DNA from: Nocardia amikacinitolerans NBRC 108937
GTDB taxonomy: Bacteria > Actinomycetota > Actinomycetes > Mycobacteriales > Mycobacteriaceae
DNA length: 64,000 nucleotides
Assembly: GCF_001612615.1 (NCBI RefSeq)
Contig: NZ_BDAU01000011.1
Span: 62,001-126,000, forward strand
Direction: 5' to 3'
Shown: positions 45,694 to 52,444 of the stretch, piece by piece
Position numbering within the stretch: position 1 is the stretch's first letter
Layout of the letters: each line of letters starts with the position of its first letter
Program-made: the position numbers and the translations under genes
The notes under the pieces: model-generated
Databases searched by the model: none
What the model was told of the DNA's origin: nothing
What the model saw: only the letters and a program-made list of their open reading frames with translations

Positions 45694-46581
45694 GTGTTCG
45701 AATTGACAACAGCTGAACAGGAATTGCTGCCTTCCGATGACGATGTCGAGTTCTATCAGCAGCACGGCTGGTTCATCGCACCACGATTGTTCACCGACGA
45801 AGCGGTCGACGATGCGTTGGCCGCGTTGGAGGCGCATCACCGCCGGGAGCGTGATTACGTACTGCCAGGTGCGATCGACGAACTCTACGACTGGGCCCCC
45901 GGTGCGGTTCACCAGATCCGGTTCAACGACTATGTGGCGCTGACGAATCGCCGCCTCCGCGATTTCATGCTGCAGCCGATAGTCGCGGCGATCGCGGCCC
46001 GGTTGGCGCAAACGAGCCAGATCAGATTGTGGCAGAGCAGCATTGTGTACAAGCAACCACAGACCGGAGACGGCGATACGACGATCGGTTGGCACACCGA
46101 CCGCGCCTACTGGCGTAGCTGTACCTCGACGAAGATGCTGACCGCATGGATCGCTTTGCAGGACTGTGACGAGGACATGGGACCCGTGGTGATGATCGAC
46201 GGAAGCCACCGCTGGCCGGATACGGAGGCCGTTCGTGCTCTCAGATTCGGTCGAACTTTTTTCGGCGCCGATCCGGCGCTGTTGCAGGACCGGCTCGAAC
46301 GTACCGGTATGCCACTTCGATTCGTGCCCTTGTTGTTGCGCAAGGGGCAAGTCAGTTTTCACAACTGCCTGACGGTGCACGGCAGCGGCGCCAATCTGAG
46401 TAAGCGGGCCAGGATCGGTGCAGCGGTCGACATGCAGGATCACCTGAACCGCTACCAACGGGTTTACGACGAAGCAGGTGAATTGCAGTCGTATGCCAAC
46501 GATCGGATGTGCCGCAAGCTGCCGAATGGGGATGTCGACTACAGCGATCCCACGATTTGTCCAGTGCTGTGGGATGCGTGA
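45694..46581 (+). CDS. Phytanoyl-CoA dioxygenase-like Fe(II)/2OG oxygenase 1
   Basis: 295 residues from GTG 45694, which aligns with the ATG of the next paralogue (MFELxTAEQELLPSDDDVEF); GAGAGG lies upstream. PhyH fold: HxD at H134-D136 (WHTDRAYW), distal H229 (TVHGSGANLS) and R240 for 2-oxoglutarate. PhyH enzymes in secondary metabolism hydroxylate, halogenate or rearrange polyketides and amino acids; no halogenase-type HxG replacement is seen, so hydroxylation or oxidation is expected. Hand-counted GC of one line is 53%. Confidence 0.9.
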   Translation: MFELTTAEQELLPSDDDVEFYQQHGWFIAPRLFTDEAVDDALAALEAHHRRERDYVLPGAIDELYDWAPGAVHQIRFNDYVALTNRRLRDFMLQPIVAAIAARLAQTSQIRLWQSSIVYKQPQTGDGDTTIGWHTDRAYWRSCTSTKMLTAWIALQDCDEDMGPVVMIDGSHRWPDTEAVRALRFGRTFFGADPALLQDRLERTGMPLRFVPLLLRKGQVSFHNCLTVHGSGANLSKRARIGAAVDMQDHLNRYQRVYDEAGELQSYANDRMCRKLPNGDVDYSDPTICPVLWDA

Positions 46582-46630
46582 CGCGCCATCGCCGTATCCG
46601 TACGGATGTACCGTTTCGAGAAGAGGTCTC

Positions 46631-47515
46631 ATGTTCGAGTTGTCAACTGCTGAACAAGAGTTGCTGCCGTCCGACGACGATGTCGAGTTCTACCAGCAGC
46701 ACGGGTGGTTCGTCACCCCACGATTGTTCACCGACGAAGAAGTGGACGCCGCGTCAGCTGCCTTGGCGGCACATCACCGAGGTGAGCGCGACCGGAAGTT
46801 GCCGATCGTGCTCGACGAAATGGACGACTGGACCGTGGGATCGGCCCATCGGATCCGATTCAACGACCACGTCGCGCTGACCAACGACAGTCTCGGCAGC
46901 TTCATGCTGCAGCCGATAATCGGTGCGATCGCGGCGCGGCTGGCGCAGACCAGCCAGATCAGGCTTTGGTTGAGCAGCTTGATCTACAAGCCCCCGCGCA
47001 CGGAAGTCACTCTCGAATGGCATGCCGACCGTGTTCATTGGCACACGTGTACCTCCACCAAGATGCTGAGTGCGTGGATCGCTCTGCAGGACTGTGATGA
47101 GAACATGGGGCCGGTGGTGATGATCGATGGGAGTCATCGATGGCCGGATACCGAGCAAATTCGCGCGGTTCGCTACAACGACACCTTCTTTTGTGGCCCC
47201 GACCCGGCGAAGGCGGAGAGGCTCCTCGAGAGCACCGGAATGCCGATTCGTCGCGTGCCGCTCCTGTTACGCAAAGGACAGGTGAGTTTCCACAGCTGCA
47301 TGACGATTCACGGCAGCGGCTCGAATCTGAGTGACCTTGCGAGAGTAGGGCTGATCGTGCACATGCAGGATGCCGCGAACCGATACCAACGGGTTTACGA
47401 CGAAAATGGGAAACTGCAGTCACATGTCAACGATCGGTTGTGTGGCAGGCTGCCGAACGGGGACATCGACTACAACGATCCCAAGATTTGCCCAGTCCTC
47501 TGGGGACATGACTGA
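46631..47515 (+). CDS. Phytanoyl-CoA dioxygenase-like Fe(II)/2OG oxygenase 2
   Basis: 294 residues from ATG 46631. Very close paralogue of the preceding gene over its whole length, including long identical stretches near the N-terminus and around WIALQDCDE. Iron ligands H131, D133 (WHADRVHW) and H227 (TIHGSG) are intact; the 2OG arginine is in LARVG. The main differences are in the 50-70, 120-135 and 180-205 segments. A tandem duplicate, 49 bp after copy 1. Its stop overlaps the glycosyltransferase start. Confidence 0.9.
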   Translation: MFELSTAEQELLPSDDDVEFYQQHGWFVTPRLFTDEEVDAASAALAAHHRGERDRKLPIVLDEMDDWTVGSAHRIRFNDHVALTNDSLGSFMLQPIIGAIAARLAQTSQIRLWLSSLIYKPPRTEVTLEWHADRVHWHTCTSTKMLSAWIALQDCDENMGPVVMIDGSHRWPDTEQIRAVRYNDTFFCGPDPAKAERLLESTGMPIRRVPLLLRKGQVSFHSCMTIHGSGSNLSDLARVGLIVHMQDAANRYQRVYDENGKLQSHVNDRLCGRLPNGDIDYNDPKICPVLWGHD

Positions 47516-48695
47516 ATCCCCCTCCGGTGCGCCCGGAGGCCTACTGAGGTCGGGAGCGTGGCCGGATGTGCGGCGAGCAGGCGAGGAGCGTGTTCTCTTC
47601 GTCGCGACGGTCATCGACGGTGGGGTGGAAGCGGTGCTGGAGGTACTGATCCGGGGGCTGGAGGAGCGTGGTGTGCGGTGTGGCGTGTATGCGCCGCGGG
47701 GCAGCCCTGGCCGGGTCGGGACGTTGTGTGCGCTCGGCGCGTGGATCGGGTCGCCCGCGCCGGTGGCGGCACGGCTCGCGCGGGGGGAATTCACGGTGGT
47801 GCACGCGACATCGGCGTGCCCGACCTGGCCTGGTCTGGGGTCGCTGCTGCGGTGGGCGTCGCTGTTCGCGGGGACGGTGGTGACCGCGCACGTCAGCACC
47901 CCGACCGATGTGACCGAGGTGCGGTTCGACGAATACACAGCGGTGTCGGCAGAGGCGGCCGCGGCCCTGATCACGCGCACAGCGACTTCGCCTCAGGTGA
48001 TCGCGAATGCTCCGGACGTGGCGGTGTGCACGCCGGGGCCCGGTCGGGCGGGTCCGCGTCCGCAGCTGCTGTGGGTCGGGCGCGCGGTGGATACCGACTG
48101 GCCGTCCAAAGGCATCCACGGGCTGTTGTATCTGGTGGCGGCCGATGTGCTGACGGATTTCGAGGTCGTGATCATCGACACCGAGGACAATGCGGAGACA
48201 CTGGGGCTCGACGATTGGTTGGCAGGGCGGGTGGACTACCGGCCCGGCTTGCGTTCGAAAGCCGCTCTGGTGCAGTGCTATCGGGATGTGGCCGCCGGTG
48301 GCGGCGCGCTCATCTCCACCTCGCGGTCCGAGGGGCATCCGATGGTGATGCTCGAGGCGATGGCCTCGGGCTGTCCGGTGATCGTGCCCGACAGTCCCGG
48401 CTTCGGCATGGTCACCGACGGGGTGAACGGGCTGAAATACCGTCGGCGCGAGGCATTCTCCGATATTCCCCGTTGTTTGCGCGAGCTCGGCGATACGCGG
48501 ATCCGGGAAAGGATCGTCGCGGGCGCGCTGGCCTCGGTCGCCGGAGACGGGCACCCGGACCGGATGGTCGAGGCCTATCTGCGGGTGTACCGGTCGCTGC
48601 CGCCGCGATCGTTCGGGCATCGAGCCAGGGGCGTGCTGGAACTGGCTCGGGGGTTGGCGTGGCATCGACGATCAGGTGGTGATCTCGGCTTTTAG
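47508..48695 (+). CDS. GT4-like glycosyltransferase
   Basis: 395 residues from ATG 47508, overlapping the PhyH2 stop by 8 bp. Rossmann-like N-domain (VLFVATVIDGGVEAVLEVLIRGLEERG) and a C-domain with the EX7E motif in RSEGHPMVMLEAMASG, as in retaining GT-B family 4 enzymes that use nucleotide sugars. GC rises here (hand count 67% at 47581-47640), unlike the oxygenases before it, so it may have a different origin. The overlap suggests it is co-expressed and may glycosylate the cluster product. It is the last + strand gene of the operon. Confidence 0.88.
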   Translation: MTESPSGAPGGLLRSGAWPDVRRAGEERVLFVATVIDGGVEAVLEVLIRGLEERGVRCGVYAPRGSPGRVGTLCALGAWIGSPAPVAARLARGEFTVVHATSACPTWPGLGSLLRWASLFAGTVVTAHVSTPTDVTEVRFDEYTAVSAEAAAALITRTATSPQVIANAPDVAVCTPGPGRAGPRPQLLWVGRAVDTDWPSKGIHGLLYLVAADVLTDFEVVIIDTEDNAETLGLDDWLAGRVDYRPGLRSKAALVQCYRDVAAGGGALISTSRSEGHPMVMLEAMASGCPVIVPDSPGFGMVTDGVNGLKYRRREAFSDIPRCLRELGDTRIRERIVAGALASVAGDGHPDRMVEAYLRVYRSLPPRSFGHRARGVLELARGLAWHRRSGGDLGF

Positions 48696-48726
48696 ACGCA
48701 GCCTCGCGGATCGAGTAAGCGGCCTA

Positions 48727-49260
48727 TCAAGCTCCCGGAACGTACTCGGTGTGTGGGACAGCTTTTGCCCACAGCGCGTCGCGCACGGTAATCGCGCGCG
48801 CGACATCGACCGGATCGTGCGTCAGGCCGTAGCCCACGAAATCCTCGTCGTCGAACAATGTCCAGGCAAGCGTGTCATCGTCGATCAGGCACCACTCGTC
48901 CTCGGTGTAGTCCTCGGGCTTCAACCAATGACGAGGGAGCCAGCGAATATCCTCACCGTGTGCCTGGTTGCGCCCGGTTACCGCGTGGAGAAAACGGATG
49001 TATTCGGTCAAGGGTTCGGTGACTACCCGGACACGCTGCATGGCGACTCCTCTAGCGGTGGTCGCGTCACTCAGGTCCTCCCATTCCTTCCATAGGGTCG
49101 GGTAGTCGTCCGGGTCCAGCGGCACCAGCCCCGCCTGATAGCGACGCATCGGTTCGTGCTCGTCGCTCACGATATGTTCGTCTTCTCTCTCGAATTGAAA
49201 GGCGCGATACCGAGCCTGGCCGAACAGAGAAGCGATGTCGGACCGGGGAAGAAAGAACAT
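48727..49260 (-). CDS. DUF6879-family protein
   Basis: 177 residues from ATG 49260, which has GGAAGG 8 bp upstream; a longer form from 49308 would overlap the next gene. The pattern REDEHIVSDEHEPMRRYQAG, then RVRVVTEPLTEYIRFLHAV, then GEDIRWLPR, and a D/W-rich C-terminal part (WCLIDDDTLAW) matches actinobacterial DUF6879 proteins of unknown function, often found beside regulators. It follows the third IPNS-like gene on the same strand, 20 bp away, and converges on the glycosyltransferase. Confidence 0.75.
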   Translation of the reverse strand: MFFLPRSDIASLFGQARYRAFQFEREDEHIVSDEHEPMRRYQAGLVPLDPDDYPTLWKEWEDLSDATTARGVAMQRVRVVTEPLTEYIRFLHAVTGRNQAHGEDIRWLPRHWLKPEDYTEDEWCLIDDDTLAWTLFDDEDFVGYGLTHDPVDVARAITVRDALWAKAVPHTEYVPGA

Positions 49261-49280
49261 AGTGGCGACCTTCCGAAATC

Positions 49281-50357
49281 TCAAAACTGATCTGTCGACA
49301 TTCTGCATCTTTCGGATAGTCTGTCAGCCACCCGTGTCATGAAACCTCGGCCACTGATCGGCTGATAATTCGCCTGGAGGCCCGGCAGCACTTCGACGAC
49401 CGACGCTTCGAACGGATGAAGCGTATAAAGCACAGTGACCCGCGGCGCGGCCCGCTGGGCAGGGTCGCGTGGCACGCTGACGCGGTGGGTGCAGGCACGG
49501 AAGCGATCGCCACTGATGAACCTCAGCCATTCACCACTGATCACGGCAAGAGAATCGGCTGGAGTGTGGACCCTGCTCCAAGCCTTGCTGCGCGGGCTGT
49601 ACACCTGCAGCCCTTCGATAGGGCTACCCAGCATCAGGCTGATGAGTCCGTAGTCCTCGTGAGCGAGAACGCGAGCCGGCGAGGCAAGGCTCCCGGCGGC
49701 AGTGTTGATGGGCGGGTAGTGATTGATCCTCAGCACATCGTTCGTGGGGAAGATCTTCTCGTCATAGAGCGAAGGATCGACATCGAGATATCGGAGCAGT
49801 GCTCTGCCGAGCCGCGGGGTCAGTTCCTCGCACGCCTGCCAGAACCTTCTGAATTCGGCTTCGAATTTCGCGTCCGGCCAGTAGTCGAGCGCATTGTCCG
49901 CATCTTCCCCTGGAATTCGGAAGGCAGATCTATCGAATTCCCACGCTTCTACCGCATGGGGCAGCGAAGGCATGCTTTCCTGGAGCGGCACGTACCCCAG
50001 ATAATAGGGCTCACCATAGGCGCAGTCCGGTGAGACGAACCTCATTTTCTGCTGATCGGGTGTCGTCGTGAAAATGTTCAGTGCCTGTGTATCGATGGCC
50101 TGAAGCTCTTCGGCGCCGATACCGTGGTTGATCAGTATCGCGATCCCGACGTCCTCCATGGCGGTACCCAGAAGGTTGACGAAGCGATCTCGTGCCGCCG
50201 AGCTGCCCTGTAGATCCGCCATGTCGCAGACCTGTGGCCGGAAATCGTCGTCGAAATTGTCGTCGGGGCTCTCGATGAGCGTGTACTCGGAATAGCCGAG
50301 ATCCTCGTATACCCCTCCGAAGTTGGATACCGTATCGCCGGCTTCTTTGTTGCTCAC
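49281..50357 (-). CDS. IPNS-like non-heme iron dioxygenase 3
   Basis: 358 residues from GTG 50357, which aligns with the starts of copies 1 and 2; an ATG at 50447 is possible. Same ESPDDNFDDDF N-terminal motif. Iron ligands H233, D235 and H291 are intact (AHEDYGLIS, CTHRVSVPRD). The carboxylate arginine is in RVTVLY (R-x-T, as in copy 1). Closer to copy 1 than copy 2 in the region YxLGYxPLQESMPSLP. It lies on the opposite strand, 14 kb from copies 1 and 2, marking the right end of the oxygenase cluster and divergent from the ABC importer. Confidence 0.9.
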   Translation of the reverse strand: MSNKEAGDTVSNFGGVYEDLGYSEYTLIESPDDNFDDDFRPQVCDMADLQGSSAARDRFVNLLGTAMEDVGIAILINHGIGAEELQAIDTQALNIFTTTPDQQKMRFVSPDCAYGEPYYLGYVPLQESMPSLPHAVEAWEFDRSAFRIPGEDADNALDYWPDAKFEAEFRRFWQACEELTPRLGRALLRYLDVDPSLYDEKIFPTNDVLRINHYPPINTAAGSLASPARVLAHEDYGLISLMLGSPIEGLQVYSPRSKAWSRVHTPADSLAVISGEWLRFISGDRFRACTHRVSVPRDPAQRAAPRVTVLYTLHPFEASVVEVLPGLQANYQPISGRGFMTRVADRLSERCRMSTDQF

Positions 50358-50833
50358 GTCGTGACCCCTGTCGGACGATGATATCCAAGCGAAAATATCG
50401 GAGCGGTGCCTGATATTGATGACGCGGATCTGCGTTGTAATCAACATCGCATCACCACAGCTGCGCTGTCAATGGTCGCTGATCAAGGCGGCGTTCGTGT
50501 CGGCGATCGGGGATTCTCTCCACGCGTGCACAGTGCGCCTTTCGGCGATCCGAGGAAGCCGCTCGAGTGTCAAGGCCCATGGACCTCGGGCCCGGAAGTT
50601 CGGTTGCGCCACTGGCGATTTCGATACGCGGGGACGGATTCCTATGCGACACTTGGGATTCGAATCATGTGTCGGTGGGTGGCCGCGGCGGTCGGTGGCG
50701 GAACCTCGGAACGAAATCAGGTATTGCTCGCGGTGTCGGGAGTCTCGGCACCGCGCCCGCGAAGGCTCGAGGGTCGTCAGGTGCGGCACTGGCTTCGCGG
50801 GTCAACGACGACTGTGCAAAGGCGCGTGGCGAT
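50358..50833. other. 476-bp divergent intergenic region
   Basis: Separates IPNS-like copy 3 (leftward) from the peptide importer operon (rightward), so it must hold both promoters. Open frames crossing it are Arg-rich read-through of the gene frames. A palindrome lies at 50647-50674. I see no gene. Confidence 0.6.
50647..50674. promoter_or_regulatory. Nested palindrome, possible operator
   Basis: A perfect 10-bp palindrome GATTCGAATC (50657-50666) sits between inverted copies CGACAC (50647-50652) and GTGTCG (50669-50674), with unequal spacers of 4 and 2 bp. Its place between divergent operons suits a regulator binding site. Confidence 0.35.
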
Positions 50834-52444
50834 ATGAGCATGACTGCGGACCGTCGGACATTTCTGAAGGGCACTGCGCTCGTCGCCACGACGGGAGCAC
50901 TCGGCGCCTCGGCGCTGCTGTCGGCATGTGCGGGCGGATCCCGTGGAGCCCGACCGGTTGGCGACACAATCCGGTTCGGATTTCTGGCCGACATGCAAGT
51001 GCCCGACCCGGACATCTTCTACGAGGGCGAGGGTCTCCAGGTCACCCTGAGTGTCTACGAAGGTCTGGTCGCCTACAAACCCGATTCGCCCGAAATCGGG
51101 CCCGCCCTTGCCGAGTCGTGGACGATGACCGACGACGGCCTCGTCTACACGTTCAAGCTACGTCCGGGTGTCACCTTCCACGACGGCACGCCCATGACGG
51201 CCGCGACGATCATCGAGAGTTTTCACCGGCGTGCCGCCGTCAACCAAGCGCCGGCCTACCTGGTCGCCGACGTGGCATCGATGTCCGCGCCCGACGACTC
51301 CACGCTCGTTGTCGAGCTCCCGCATCCTGTGGAGCCGTTCCTGGACTACCTCGCCTGCCCGTGGGGACTCAAGGCGGTCAGCCCGACCGCGGTGCGGACC
51401 CACGGCGTGAACGGAGATCTCGCGCAGGGCTGGTTGAGTACGCACGATGCGGGGACAGGGCCCTACCAGATCACGGAGTTCGTGCCGAGCAGTCACTACA
51501 CGCTGACCGCTTACGACGGGTACTGGGGAACGAAACCGGAATTCACCTCGCTGCGCGTAGAGATCATCCCCGACATCACGACACAACGCCTTTTGCTCGA
51601 GCAGGGGCAGCTGGACATCGTCACCAAGGGGCTGCCGATCGCCGCGATCGAGGCGATGAAGACGAACTCGGCGTTGACCGTGGTGGAACATCCGACGGCG
51701 TTCAAGTCGTCGATCTTCCTGAACTGGAAGAAAGGCGTGTTCTCCGATCGCGAGTTCCGCCAGGCGATGCGCTCGGCGGTGGACGTTCCCGCGCTCATCG
51801 AGCCGGCGTACGGCTCGACGGCCTCGCGATCCACCCAGTTCTACCCGGCCGGAGTGTTGCCCGAGGGCGCTGCCCCGGACGCGCCCGACCATGATGTCGC
51901 CCCTCTGAAGGCGCTGATCGCGAAACTGCGGGACAGTGACAAACAGATCGACCTCGCCTACGACGAGGCGGGCGGAGCGACCGATGCCCGCGTCACCGAG
52001 CTACTACAGACACAGTTGGCAGCGCTGGGATTCACTGCCACGGTGCGGGCCATGCCCACCTCGCAGGTGTTCGCACTGCATTCGACGCCTGTCGGACAGC
52101 AACCGCACATGCTGGTCCACGGGTCCGGCGGTGACGCGCTCAATGCCGACACCACACTGCGGATCTTCTTCCGCACGGGCGTATCGCCGATCAACTGGTT
52201 CAACTATTCGAACACCGCTCTCGACGCCGTCATGGACGCCGGGCAGCGCTCCCGCGGCAAAGCGGACGCACAAGTGCAGTGGGTCAAGGGCGCTGAGATC
52301 GTGATGGATCAGGCGTGGGTTGTCAACCTCTACGACATCAGAGATGTCATTGTGACCAACTCCGGCATCGGCCAGATCGTGCATACTCTGCTCGGCTTGG
52401 GGATGGTGCCCATCAACCTGCTCCGGAAGGTGAAAGCGAGGTGA
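50834..52444 (+). CDS. ABC importer substrate-binding lipoprotein (oligopeptide/SBP family 5)
   Basis: 536 residues from ATG 50834 after AAAGG. The N-terminus combines twin arginines (DRRTFLKG) with a lipobox LLSAC, so it is a Tat- or Sec-exported lipoprotein. The rest is an SBP_bac_5 (DppA/OppA) fold: ALAESWTMTDDGLVYTFKLR, GVTFHDGTP and GTGPYQITEF are typical. It delivers a peptide-like or similar ligand to the permease. The next gene starts inside its stop (GTGA). Confidence 0.92.
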   Translation: MSMTADRRTFLKGTALVATTGALGASALLSACAGGSRGARPVGDTIRFGFLADMQVPDPDIFYEGEGLQVTLSVYEGLVAYKPDSPEIGPALAESWTMTDDGLVYTFKLRPGVTFHDGTPMTAATIIESFHRRAAVNQAPAYLVADVASMSAPDDSTLVVELPHPVEPFLDYLACPWGLKAVSPTAVRTHGVNGDLAQGWLSTHDAGTGPYQITEFVPSSHYTLTAYDGYWGTKPEFTSLRVEIIPDITTQRLLLEQGQLDIVTKGLPIAAIEAMKTNSALTVVEHPTAFKSSIFLNWKKGVFSDREFRQAMRSAVDVPALIEPAYGSTASRSTQFYPAGVLPEGAAPDAPDHDVAPLKALIAKLRDSDKQIDLAYDEAGGATDARVTELLQTQLAALGFTATVRAMPTSQVFALHSTPVGQQPHMLVHGSGGDALNADTTLRIFFRTGVSPINWFNYSNTALDAVMDAGQRSRGKADAQVQWVKGAEIVMDQAWVVNLYDIRDVIVTNSGIGQIVHTLLGLGMVPINLLRKVKAR

